Below, piece by piece: positions 52,828 through 63,277 of a stretch of 64,000 nt of DNA (position 1 is the first letter of the stretch; every line of letters begins with the position of its first letter). The notes beneath the pieces were generated by a model. It made no database searches, had not been told where the DNA came from, and was given only the letters and a program-made list of their open reading frames with translations. The stretch spans positions 17,590 through 81,589 of the forward strand of contig NZ_JAQYWB010000022.1 in NCBI RefSeq assembly GCF_030145185.1, in the 5' to 3' direction. The DNA is from Desulfoluna sp. GTDB taxonomy: Bacteria; Desulfobacterota; Desulfobacteria; Desulfobacterales; Desulfolunaceae. A program made the translations under genes and the position numbers.

Positions 52828-54218
52828 TAGTGCTGCTCTCCGGTACTCCCGCTGTAGCGCAGGGCCAGGAGGGTGATGTCGTCGGATTGCGGCGTATCGC
52901 CTGTAAAACGTCGAATATCATCCAAAATGGTCTGGGTGATATCGGCGGCGGGCTGATGAACCACCTTGAGGAGTTCGTCAGCGAGCCGGTCGTCACCGTA
53001 GGCTTCATCCACGCCATTCATGGCTTCGGTCACCCCGTCGGTGAAAAGGACCAGGACTTCGCCGGGCTTCAGAGTCTCGGTCAACAGAGGATAGGGGATA
53101 TCTTCCATGGCGCCCACCACCATGGACGGTGTACCGGCAATGACCCGCAGCCCCTCAGCACCCAGGATCAGCGGTGGGTTGTGACCGCCGTTGGACAAAG
53201 CCAGCTCCCCGGTCGGCACATCGAGGATCCCGCACACCGTGGTCACAAACATGGAGGCTTCGTTGTCCCGGCTGAGTTGATTGTTCACCCGAGTCATGAC
53301 CTCGGCAGGGGACACGCATCCTTCGGCGTTCACTTTGAACAGAGTCATGGTGATGGCCATAAACAGGGACGCCGGCACCCCTTTTCCGGATACGTCTCCG
53401 ATGACAAAAAAGAGACGGTTCTCATCCAGGGGATAAAAGTCATAGAGATCTCCCCCCACCTCCCGTGCGGGTTCCAGAATGGCGTGAAGATCAAACTCCT
53501 TGCGCTCGGGAAAGGCCGGAAAAATCTTGGGCAGAATACTCATCTGAATTTCATGGGCCGCGGCCAGCTCCCCTTCCATGACCCGTTTCTCAGCCTCATT
53601 TGTCTGTTCGTTAATCCGATTGATCACGATAAAGATAAAAATGCCCATGCCGGCGGCGTTGGTGATGATCATGGGAACCCCCACCTGCTGCACAATGGAA
53701 AAAGCCGTGGAAGACGGTTTTGCCAGGAGAAGCACGATGCCCATGTGCACCGCTTCCATGGCCGCCATGAGAAGGCTTGCGCTCACAATCCCGGGGAGTT
53801 TTCCTTTAAGCAGTTTATGGACGCCCCCTCCGAGGATTCCAGCAAGCACCGTAGCGACAGCGCAGGAGGTGGCCGTGATGCCGCCTGCAAAGTACCGGTG
53901 AATCCCGCCGATAAGCCCGGCCCCGATGCCCGCCACAGGCCCCGCCAAAAGCCCTGCGATCATGGGCCCCAGATCTCGAATATTCGCAGGGGCCCCCATC
54001 ACGCGGATCCCGTTCAAGGTCCCGTATATGGAGAAAATACCAAAGACAAGAATAAAGAAAATTTGATTTTCAAGGGTGATGTTTCGGTGGATCACTTCTG
54101 AAAATGACTTGCAGCGAAGCAGGAGATACGCGAGGACGATAATCACACAGGCGTCCTTCATCAAAGAAAAAAACAGATCCAGCACAATGGGGTTCACAAG
54201 GCATTGTCTCCATGACAT
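52827..54218 (-). CDS. PP2C/SpoIIE phosphatase with LytS-like five/six-helix membrane sensor
   Basis: A 463-residue membrane phosphatase. Residues ~12-205 form helices of the 5TMR-LYT type (NGIRVMGAPANIRDLGPMIAGLLAGPVAGIGAG, the family's NxR motif region). Residues ~215-460 are a SpoIIE-type PP2C domain: AAHEIQMSILP, ILEPAREVGGDLYDFY and FVIGDVSGKGVPASLFMA carry the metal-binding aspartates, and DGVTEAMN lies near the end. It should dephosphorylate the STAS protein encoded convergently. A GTG at 54197 with GGAG upstream is an alternative start. The TAA stop is formed from the TA flank plus the first base of a mobile repeat. Confidence 0.93.
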   Translation of the reverse strand: MSWRQCLVNPIVLDLFFSLMKDACVIIVLAYLLLRCKSFSEVIHRNITLENQIFFILVFGIFSIYGTLNGIRVMGAPANIRDLGPMIAGLLAGPVAGIGAGLIGGIHRYFAGGITATSCAVATVLAGILGGGVHKLLKGKLPGIVSASLLMAAMEAVHMGIVLLLAKPSSTAFSIVQQVGVPMIITNAAGMGIFIFIVINRINEQTNEAEKRVMEGELAAAHEIQMSILPKIFPAFPERKEFDLHAILEPAREVGGDLYDFYPLDENRLFFVIGDVSGKGVPASLFMAITMTLFKVNAEGCVSPAEVMTRVNNQLSRDNEASMFVTTVCGILDVPTGELALSNGGHNPPLILGAEGLRVIAGTPSMVVGAMEDIPYPLLTETLKPGEVLVLFTDGVTEAMNGVDEAYGDDRLADELLKVVHQPAADITQTILDDIRRFTGDTPQSDDITLLALRYSGSTGEQH

Positions 54219-54307
54219 AAACTTAGTAAGAGAAAGATATATTAATCACGATATAACGGGCACCTTAGCCCATAGGCGTAAAGGCGTCAATAAAGGCATT
54301 CTCTGAC

Positions 54308-56065
54308 TTAATTCCTCTCCATGTCCAGGGGCGAAAGGGTCCCCATCTTCCTCGCGTAAGCCATAAACCCATCAACATCCACAAATCCAGTGTCGTAAAA
54401 CCCGGCCATCCCGGTAAAATCCGGGTAGCCATCCCCCCCTTTTGCGAGGTAGGAGTTGGTAATTACACGATACACAGACTCCGGGACCAGCGTCACCCAC
54501 CTCTCCTTGTCAAACACCTCAATCTCATTGATCTCCCATGTCTCGTCCTTCAAAGCCCAGGCATACCGAAGCCCCGCGGTATAGGGGAACGCTCCGGGTG
54601 TGGGACTGGAAACAGCGAGACCCGCGGCCTCTAAGAGCAGTCGGCGGATCTGGTCCCCGGTGAGAGAAAGCGTCACCAGCGTGTTTCCAAAGGGAAGGAG
54701 GGAAAACGCATCCCCCACGGTGAGATCGCCCCTCAGCAGATCCGTGCGCACCCCACCGGCGTTCTGAATGGCGATGCAGACATCCGCCATGTTCGCCTCC
54801 TGCGCCTGGTAAAGCATCGCCTCGGCCACATGGGGCGCAATGAGGCTTCCTGTGGCCAGAACCCCCGCCTGGACATGGACACTTCCCGGCACCCGGGTAT
54901 GCCAGAGCGTCTCCGGTACCTGGGCCAGAACCTCCGCTCTCATCGCGTCAATGGGCAGGCTCAGTTCACCGATACGCGCCGCGACCGGCCCCTCTTCGGA
55001 AACAAAGACAAGGCCAGGTATCCCGGCCACCACGTCAACAATCGCATCACGTGTCGATGGATCCACCGGGACTTTTTCGCCCTCCGCGTTTTTCCGGAGT
55101 ATCCTGCGCCCCAAGAGCACCTGCGAGGTGCCGTTGTAATGGGTCACCCGACCCTCGCCATCAAACATCAGGGTCAATTCACCCAAAACCCGGGCCTTTG
55201 ACCAGGCCTGGACAATAAGGACCTCATGGCCGTCGGGAGAGTGTTCGATCAGAGGATAGGGAAGCCCGGAGGCGTTGAGAGAAATGGCGGAATAATCGCC
55301 AAGGAGGGTGTGGGAATGCCCGCCGACAATCAAATCGATATCGTTGACGGATTGTGCCAGCTTCAAGTCGGCCGCCACCCCCTGATGGGTCAGGGCAATG
55401 ATCACCTTGATGCCTTGAGCCTTCAATGCATCCACCGCCGCGCGGGCGGAGGGGATGGACGCATTGAACTCAACCGTCTCTCCGGGACTGGAGACCCTGG
55501 GTGTCTCTTCACAGGCCAGACCGAAAAGCCCCACAGGCACACCATGAAAGGTTTTGATGATATATGGAGCGATCTTCCCGGCGAGGCGGTCATCACCCGA
55601 GACGTCCAGGTTGGCCGCAATCAGGGGAAAGGTGGCTTGATCAATGAAATCCGCCAGCACGCCAGGACCTTGATCAAACTCATGATTCCCGGGAACCATG
55701 GCGTCCACCTGCATCGTCTCCATCAGGTCCAGGTCGGCGGCCCCTTTGTAGCGGGTAAAAAAAAGCGTGCCCGTAAAAACATCCCCGGCATTTAAAAGAA
55801 GGAAATTTTCATGGTCTGCACGCATCTCCAGGGCCCTTTCAGCCAGACGTGCGTACCCGCCCACCGGGGCATAGATTTTTGTTCCTTCAACGACAAGCGT
55901 CACAGAACTCTCTTCAAGACAGGCATGAGAATCATTGAAATGCCCGACCCCCAGAGAAAAGCCATCCAGCCGACCGAAATCCGTCCCGTCATGGACCAGC
56001 CCGCCGCACCCTATCATCACTGTCACGACACCCGACAGAACAAATAAAAGAACTCGTTTAATCAC
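54308..56065 (-). CDS. 5'-nucleotidase/UshA-type lipoprotein
   Basis: A ~585-residue metallophosphoesterase of the 5'-nucleotidase family, attached through a lipobox (VTVMIGCGG) to a membrane. The GTG at 56065 has GAGGGG upstream and places the signal peptide at the start. Metal-site motifs are NDSHA, LLNAGDVFTGT, PGNHEFDQG, ALTHQG and GGHSHT. The C-terminal nucleotide-binding domain contains NAGGVRTDLLRGDLTVGDA. It should hydrolyse extracellular nucleotides to nucleosides and phosphate, feeding purine salvage. It lies 89 bp upstream of the PP2C phosphatase, same strand, and next to the nucleobase permease operon. Confidence 0.9.
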   Translation of the reverse strand: MIKRVLLFVLSGVVTVMIGCGGLVHDGTDFGRLDGFSLGVGHFNDSHACLEESSVTLVVEGTKIYAPVGGYARLAERALEMRADHENFLLLNAGDVFTGTLFFTRYKGAADLDLMETMQVDAMVPGNHEFDQGPGVLADFIDQATFPLIAANLDVSGDDRLAGKIAPYIIKTFHGVPVGLFGLACEETPRVSSPGETVEFNASIPSARAAVDALKAQGIKVIIALTHQGVAADLKLAQSVNDIDLIVGGHSHTLLGDYSAISLNASGLPYPLIEHSPDGHEVLIVQAWSKARVLGELTLMFDGEGRVTHYNGTSQVLLGRRILRKNAEGEKVPVDPSTRDAIVDVVAGIPGLVFVSEEGPVAARIGELSLPIDAMRAEVLAQVPETLWHTRVPGSVHVQAGVLATGSLIAPHVAEAMLYQAQEANMADVCIAIQNAGGVRTDLLRGDLTVGDAFSLLPFGNTLVTLSLTGDQIRRLLLEAAGLAVSSPTPGAFPYTAGLRYAWALKDETWEINEIEVFDKERWVTLVPESVYRVITNSYLAKGGDGYPDFTGMAGFYDTGFVDVDGFMAYARKMGTLSPLDMERN

Positions 56066-56229
56066 CCGACAACCCCTCGCAAAACAACGTTCAAGCCGAC
56101 ATCTTCTTACCAAATTCGAGAAACAGGGTACGCTGCCTGAACCTTATGCGTCAAGCAGCCAGGTGCGCCAGAGTCTCCGCGCAAAACGCAAACGCGCCTT
56201 CTATGGTTAAAGTTCGGGGCAAAAACGTG

Positions 56230-56330
56230 CCTCCGGCGGCAAGGTGTGCCACCTTGAAAGCAGGTTTGCGAATGCTCTACGGCTGGCGGTACCCTGGGCA
56301 CCTTGCGTCCGCATTCGCGCGACGGGAGAG
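56230..56330. repeat. Dispersed palindromic repeat, extended copy 5
   Basis: CCTCCGGCGGCAAGGTGTGC and CACCTTGAAAGCAGGTTTGC are followed by GAATGC, a variable spacer and GCGTCCGCATTCGCG. Confidence 0.72.
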
Positions 56331-56334
56331 GGGT

Positions 56335-56800
56335 GAGAACGGATGCGAGGCAGGTTTTGGCTGTTAAGGTGGTTCGGGCTGGGCCAAGCCCCGTCCAAAA
56401 AAGCCGCGACGGAGCACGGCGCGCCCAGTCGGGGGCCGCAGTGAATCCATTCCAATGTCAAAACCCTGGCAGTGTTTCTGTTTGTTAGGCCATCTTTCTT
56501 CAACTTTTCAACGGTGCTGTTTTTCGGGCGCGCCGCGCTCCGCCGCGGCATTTACGCGATACCGGTGGGAGAGAACCGCTCGTTGGGAAGTGATAACGGA
56601 TGCGGGGCAAGTTTTGGCTGTGAAGGTTGTTTGGGCCGGGGCCAAGCCCCGTCCAAAAAAGCCGCGGCGGAGCACGGCGCACCCAGCAAAGTGTGGTGCC
56701 TCCACTCCGTTGTCAAAACCCTGGCGGTGTTTCCCGTCGTTGAACCCATTTTTATTCAACTTCTCGGTCTTGGTAATCGTTTGGGCCGCGACCTTTAAAA
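56335..56800. repeat. Degenerate direct repeat, two units of about 200 bp
   Basis: Unit 1 (56335 to ~56530) and unit 2 (56592 to ~56800) share GGATGCG-GGCA, TTTTGGCTGT, GGCCAAGCCCCGTCCAAAAA, AGCCGCG-CGGAGCACGGCGC and GTCAAAACCCTGGC-GTGTTT. Each contains an AAGCCCC/GGGGCTT-type stem. The units differ by many substitutions. Confidence 0.65.
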
Positions 56801-56970
56801 AACCAAGAAAGACGAACCGAAACGGAGCGCCGCACTCCGGTGCGGCTTTTTAGTTCGTCGTGACCCATGCCGCACCGGAGTGCGACGCTCCAGGGAATGT
56901 GATTGACGGGGGAATCCGCCTACGCAAAAGCCTCCGGCGTTACAAGCGAAGGTCGAGAGCATTCGCGAAC

Positions 56971-57004
56971 CTGGGGTGCAGGGGATTTATCCCCTGCACC
57001 CCAG
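56971..57004 (-). terminator. Strong hairpin after pepN, repeat-family variant
   Basis: CTGGGGTGCAGGGGAT pairs with ATCCCCTGCACCCCAG 12 bases after the pepN stop (minus strand). The flanks (GCATTCGCGAAC and AGGC) are those of the AAGGTG repeat family, so the hairpin replaces the usual stem. No T-run follows. Confidence 0.6.
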
Positions 57005-57015
57005 AGGCATGCTTT

Positions 57016-59643
57016 TTACATCAACGCCTTGGAGACAATTTCATACACACCGTTGGCGAGATTTTCCGTGGTTTTTATGCGTTCAAGCCGGGCTTTCATC
57101 AAGGCCTGGCGCGTTTTGTCATAGCGCTTCCAGCGATTAAAGCCAGAGGCCATGCGCGCGGCGATACTGGGGTTGATGGTATTCAGGGCGATGACGGTGT
57201 CGGCGAGGAGATCGTACCCTTTGCCGTCCATGCGATGAAAGTGCCAGGGGTTGGCCTGGCAGAAAGCGCCGATGAGGGCACGCACCTTGTTGGGGTTTTT
57301 GACATCAAAGGCGGGATGATCGGTGAGGGCCATCACCCGTTCCAGGGCGCCGGGGCGGTTGGAGGTGGCCTGGGCGGTGAACCACTTGTCCAGCACCAGG
57401 GTGTCGCCCTTCCATGACGCGTAAAAGGAATCCACAGCCCGGTCACCCTCGGCCGCATCAATCCCGGCCAGGACGGTGAGGGCCGCCAGCCCGTCGGTCA
57501 TGTTGGTGGCAGCGGTAAACGCCTCAAAAATAAAGGCGGGGCTTTCAACCCGCGCCAGATAGGTCAGGCAAAGGCTTTTCAGACGGCGCGTGGCCATGGA
57601 TTCGGGATCCAGGCAATAGACACCCTCCTCATGGCAGGCCTCATAGACCGCCTTCCAGCTCTCCTTCAATGTCTCTGCCAGGGTGTGGATCACAAACTCA
57701 CGGGCGGCGTGAATCCCGTCCACATCGATTGCCGCCATGCGATCCCCGAGCTCCGTCTCCGAAGGCAGGGTCAGGGCCTGGGCGATAAGGGCCTTATCCA
57801 GGGTCTCATGGGTGAGGGTCTTTTTAACGGCATCCACAAGGGGCTCGCTCAGGGTGAGGGGCGTTCCCTCTTTCAGGCCGGCCACCATATCGAGGATCGT
57901 GTCCGCGAAAAGCTGTTGGGCGGCGTCCCACCGGTTAAAGGGATCGGGATCGTTACCCATGAGAAAAATGAGTTCCGCCTCGGTGTAATTCACTCCCTTG
58001 TTAATGGGCGCTGAGAACCCACGGAAAAGCGAGGGCACCGGTTCCTCATCCACACCGGTAAAGGTAAAACTCTCCATATCAGCAGAAAAATTTAAGACAC
58101 GCTCGATGGGCCCACTGGAAGCTTCGCCCTCAAGGGTCAGGGCAATGGGTGCCCCATCTTTGCCGAGAAACCCTATTTTCACAGGGATCTGCATCGCTTT
58201 TTTGCTGGACTGTCCCGGAGTGTCCGGCACCTTCTGGGTCAAGGTCAGGGTATAGCGTTTTGCCTCGGCGTCAAAGGCACGATCGACCGTCACATCAGGC
58301 GTTCCCGCCTGGCTGTACCAGAGACGGAACCGGGAAAGATCCACCCCTGAGGCGTCTTCCATGGCCTTCACAAAATCCTCACAGGCAACGGCGTTGCCGT
58401 CATGACGCGCCACATAGAGGTCCATGCCCTTGCGGAAACCCTCGGGTCCCAGGAAGGTATGAATCATGCGGATCACTTCAGCCCCCTTGTTGTAGACGGT
58501 GGCTGTATAGAAGTTGTTCATCTCGATATAGGATTCAGGGCGAATGGGATGGGCCATGGGGCCAGCGTCTTCTGGGAACTGCGCCGCTCGCAGCACACGC
58601 ACGTCGGAGATGCGCTTCACGGCCCGAGAGCCCATGTCCGAAGAGAACTCCTGATCCCGAAACACCGTAAGCCCCTCTTTCAGGGAAAGCTGGAACCAGT
58701 TGCACAGGGTGACCCGGTTGCCGGTCCAGTTGTGAAAATACTCGTGGCCGATGACCCCTTCGATGTTCTGGAAATCCATGTCCGTGGCTGTTTCGGGTTT
58801 TGCCAGCACGTACTTGGAGTTAAAAACGTTCAGCCCCTTGTTCTCCATGGCGCCCGCGTTAAAGCTGTGGGTGGCCACCACCATGTAGGTGTCGAGGTCA
58901 TAGGAGAGCCCAAAGGTCTCTTCATCCCATTTCATGGATTTTTTCAAGGAGGCTATGGCGTGATCGCATTTGTCGGCATCCTGGTGATCCACGTAAAATT
59001 TCAGGGCCACCTCGCGGCCAGTAAAGGTGGTAAAGCGGTCTTCCAGGCAGGCCAGGTCCCCTGCCACCATGGCGAAGAGATAACACGGTTTTTTATGGGG
59101 GTCTTCCCAGGTGGCAAAATGACGGCCCCCGTCCAATTCGCCCTCGTCCACGAGGTTGCCGTTGGCCAGCAGCACGGGATATTTATCGCGATCCGCCGCC
59201 ACCGTGCAGCGATAGCTGCTCATCACATCGGGACGATCCGGGAAAAAGGTGAGGCGACGAAATCCTTCGGCTTCGCACTGGGTCAGGAAGGTGCCATCGG
59301 CAAAATAGAGCCCCTCCAGAGAGGTATTTTCTTCGGGGTGGATCTTTACACGGGTCTTAAGCGTAAAAGCGCCAGGGGCCGCCAGTACAGTCAGCACCTC
59401 CCCTTCAAGGGTGTACTCCCCTTCGGAAAGCACGCGGCCATCGATCTCAATGGAAAGAAGGGTCACCTCCCGGCCGTCCAGAACAAAGGGAGCCCCTTTG
59501 ACTGCCGCAGGGCTTTTGTGAACAGTCAGGGTGGTGGAGACCAAGGTCTCGGTTTCAAATATATCCACGTGAAGATCAACGGTCTCCACACTGAAATCAG
59601 GGCGCTTGTAATCCTTAAGGCGGGTTTCGACAGGTTCGGTCAT
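57016..59643 (-). CDS. pepN: Aminopeptidase N (M1 family)
   Basis: An 875-residue cytoplasmic zinc aminopeptidase of the bacterial PepN type. N-terminal beta domain (~1-185), then the catalytic domain with the GAMEN substrate motif (NAGAMENKG, ~262) and zinc site HEYFHNWTGNRV (HExxH, ~296), followed by a downstream Glu. The Ig-like and C-terminal helical domains match the DUF3458 region. Length is normal. It degrades cytosolic peptides from the N-terminus. A single gene ending at a hairpin of the repeat family. Confidence 0.96.
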   Translation of the reverse strand: MTEPVETRLKDYKRPDFSVETVDLHVDIFETETLVSTTLTVHKSPAAVKGAPFVLDGREVTLLSIEIDGRVLSEGEYTLEGEVLTVLAAPGAFTLKTRVKIHPEENTSLEGLYFADGTFLTQCEAEGFRRLTFFPDRPDVMSSYRCTVAADRDKYPVLLANGNLVDEGELDGGRHFATWEDPHKKPCYLFAMVAGDLACLEDRFTTFTGREVALKFYVDHQDADKCDHAIASLKKSMKWDEETFGLSYDLDTYMVVATHSFNAGAMENKGLNVFNSKYVLAKPETATDMDFQNIEGVIGHEYFHNWTGNRVTLCNWFQLSLKEGLTVFRDQEFSSDMGSRAVKRISDVRVLRAAQFPEDAGPMAHPIRPESYIEMNNFYTATVYNKGAEVIRMIHTFLGPEGFRKGMDLYVARHDGNAVACEDFVKAMEDASGVDLSRFRLWYSQAGTPDVTVDRAFDAEAKRYTLTLTQKVPDTPGQSSKKAMQIPVKIGFLGKDGAPIALTLEGEASSGPIERVLNFSADMESFTFTGVDEEPVPSLFRGFSAPINKGVNYTEAELIFLMGNDPDPFNRWDAAQQLFADTILDMVAGLKEGTPLTLSEPLVDAVKKTLTHETLDKALIAQALTLPSETELGDRMAAIDVDGIHAAREFVIHTLAETLKESWKAVYEACHEEGVYCLDPESMATRRLKSLCLTYLARVESPAFIFEAFTAATNMTDGLAALTVLAGIDAAEGDRAVDSFYASWKGDTLVLDKWFTAQATSNRPGALERVMALTDHPAFDVKNPNKVRALIGAFCQANPWHFHRMDGKGYDLLADTVIALNTINPSIAARMASGFNRWKRYDKTRQALMKARLERIKTTENLANGVYEIVSKALM

Positions 59644-59801
59644 GGGGGTTCCCTTTCGATGGGCAATGAATCATCAGAAAACAGGCTGAACAGCGGCTGC
59701 GCGCGTCAGTCTTCGATGATTTCAACATAAGACGAATCCGTAAAAATTCAAGGCGAAAGAAAAAACCAGCCTTCAAAGGCGGAAGGGCGGTACAAACACA
59801 G

Positions 59802-59936
59802 GTCTCCGGCGGCAAGGTGGCGCCACCTTGAAAGCGGGTTTGCGAATGCGCATCGGGTGACGTCACTCAGACTTTATCGCGTCCGCATTCGCGTGAAGTG
59901 CAAGGAAACGCACAGTGCGTCGAAAATGCATGAGCT
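59802..59936. repeat. Dispersed palindromic repeat, extended copy 6
   Basis: GGTCTCCGGCGGCAAGGTGG and CGCCACCTTGAAAGCGGGTT are followed by TGCGAATGCG, a ~40-bp spacer and AAGGAAACGCACAGTGCGTC. It is the inverted counterpart of 34771-34902. Confidence 0.75.
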
Positions 59937-60058
59937 GTAGGTGGGCAGAATCCAAATCAAGTGTTGATTTTAGATAGAATAGGAGCTGCGGACACGGTAC
60001 GCAAGCACACCCTCGAATGCTCTCACCCCTCGTTTCTCAAGGTGAGAGCATTCAAAAT

Positions 60059-60093
60059 CTGGGGTCCAGGGGATCATCCCCTGGACGGGAGGC
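60059..60093 (-). terminator. Hairpin after pyrG, repeat-family variant
   Basis: GTCCAGGGGAT and ATCCCCTGGAC form a stem directly after the pyrG stop on the minus strand. The flanks (GAGAGCATTC and GGAGGC) resemble the hairpin after pepN. Confidence 0.6.
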
Positions 60094-60098
60094 GCTTT

Positions 60099-61832
<1,734 letters not shown>

Positions 61833-61851
61833 TTACCTTGCCGGATGCATC

Positions 61852-61896
61852 AAAAAAAAAGATAAGCCACGGGTTCATGAATGACACCTGCTTATC
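61852..61896 (-). terminator. Candidate terminator or attenuator upstream of pyrG
   Basis: On the minus strand GATAAGC and GCTTATC enclose a 22-nt partly foldable loop and are followed by nine T residues. It lies between the 62114 gene and pyrG, so it may end the former or regulate the latter. Confidence 0.5.
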
Positions 61897-62113
61897 TCTT
61901 TTATCACATGGGAAAAGGGTTCCGCCATGGATATCATCCGGTTTGTTTTCGTTGACCGGATCCTATCCAATCACTTTTCGTAACGCAAGCCTTGAAAACC
62001 CAAGCCCGTGATTTCCCGCCAGATTTTCAGGACAACTCGAAAAAGTATATCAAACTTTAGTTTAAACCAACCCCGAACAGCGGGTCGCCTCGACGCAGAG
62101 GGATCACGTACCG

Positions 62114-62998
62114 TTAAAAGGCCAGAGGATCGTTGGAGAGGATGCGCTCTATTTCATTCATCTGCCGCTCTTTTTCCGTCAGCTCTGGAGGGACGGAGGC
62201 CTTGTCGGGCGTGGCTGGCTTTTTGGGGGCATAGGCGGCCGGGTTAAAGCGTTTAAGGTCCAGAGGCTTGCCCGCTGAAACCCTCTTCACACGAATCTCT
62301 CGAAAAAGCCTGCCCTCGGCATAAAATTCAATACGCTCCGGATAAAAGGCGTTCCCCTTCTTAAACCAGTCATGGTACCAGATCTCCACCCGCTGATGGC
62401 TCCCCTTCTCAAAGAGAATCCAGCGCATGGGCAGAAAACTCTCCTTATCCACCCAGAACTGAGGCCGTCCCTCAGGGTCGGAGGGCTTAGCCCCCATGAC
62501 CCAGGCGATGCGACCGGCATATCGGTCCAAGGAGGTCACGGAAAGATCCACACCGGCATCGGCAAGACGCTGGGTGATCAAACGCTTCTGGCGAAACTGC
62601 AGGGGGTCCCGATACCGATCCGCTGCTCGCTCCTGCCCCTTATCCAGTTGGCCGTCCACCACGCGAAACCAGGTATCAAAGGTGGAGAGCTGCTCCACCC
62701 GCTTCTCCCCGGCCATCACCACCGAATGAAACCGATCGGGGGCGGCAAGGGTCACCCTCTCATCAAAGACCAGATTCTCCCCTTCGGCCTCGTCGGTGAT
62801 CGCGCTGCGAAAAAATAGTTCTTTCAGCTGGAGGGTCGCCGTGACAGGCTTCCCCAGCTTTTTCACCATCTGCCGGGTGATCTGGGAAGAAGAAAGAAGG
62901 TAGGCCTGGGCCGAACCGGCTGAGACCAGCAGAAAAAGGAGGATCAAAGGAAGAATTCGTCTGTGTGTCACTGGCTGCATCACGGCACACGCTCTCAT
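62114..62998 (-). CDS. Exported protein, LolA/outer-membrane-sorting-like, unknown function
   Basis: A 294-residue protein with a signal peptide (LPLILLFLLVSAGSAQAY; ATG at 62998 or 62980, both with weak ribosome sites). The mature part is a run of beta strands (KPVTATLQLKELFFRSA, RVTLAAPDRFHSVV, GRPQFWVDKESFLPMRWILFE, EIWYHDWFKKGNAFYPERIEFYAEG), the pattern of LolA/LppX-like half-barrel periplasmic proteins that carry lipids. The C-terminus is Pro/Lys-rich and then charged. Assignment to that fold is by pattern only. No lol genes adjoin it. It lies between eno and pyrG on the same strand. Confidence 0.7.
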   Translation of the reverse strand: MRACAVMQPVTHRRILPLILLFLLVSAGSAQAYLLSSSQITRQMVKKLGKPVTATLQLKELFFRSAITDEAEGENLVFDERVTLAAPDRFHSVVMAGEKRVEQLSTFDTWFRVVDGQLDKGQERAADRYRDPLQFRQKRLITQRLADAGVDLSVTSLDRYAGRIAWVMGAKPSDPEGRPQFWVDKESFLPMRWILFEKGSHQRVEIWYHDWFKKGNAFYPERIEFYAEGRLFREIRVKRVSAGKPLDLKRFNPAAYAPKKPATPDKASVPPELTEKERQMNEIERILSNDPLAF

Positions 62999-63116
62999 GG
63001 GGTTTGGGGATGAAAAGAAAAAACGTAACGATTCAGCTTACGCCGCCGAAGTCTGTTGGCATTCACCGGATGACGGGCAGGGCTGGCGCCAGCGCCTCGT
63101 ATTGGAAAGGCTGTCG

Positions 63117-63145
63117 CTTCCACGGCAGGAGGCCTGCCGTGGAAG
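63117..63145. repeat. Perfect 13-bp inverted repeat between eno and the exported-protein gene
   Basis: CTTCCACGGCAGG and CCTGCCGTGGAAG are separated by AGG. The stem is GC-rich with no T-run on either side. It is 132 bp past the eno stop and could act as a transcript end or protein site. Confidence 0.6.
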
Positions 63146-63277
63146 TGAAACAAGACAACTCAAAAAACAGATACCTGAAAAAAAGGCCACTTAAGACAAA
63201 CCACAACGGCACCCCGCCGTGGCATCGCCCCCCCCCATATCGAGGGAGGCATCGCCTTGTTAACCCTTTATTTCCGG

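Larger units (their letters stand above)
56114..57015. other. Repeat-rich gap with no gene
   Basis: About 0.9 kb filled by a palindromic repeat (56230), a degenerate ~200-bp direct repeat (56335 and 56592) and a strong hairpin (56971). No coding frame is supported. Confidence 0.6.
59644..60098. other. Repeat-containing gap between pepN and pyrG
   Basis: It holds palindromic copy 6 and a repeat-type hairpin next to the pyrG stop. No gene is seen. Confidence 0.5.
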
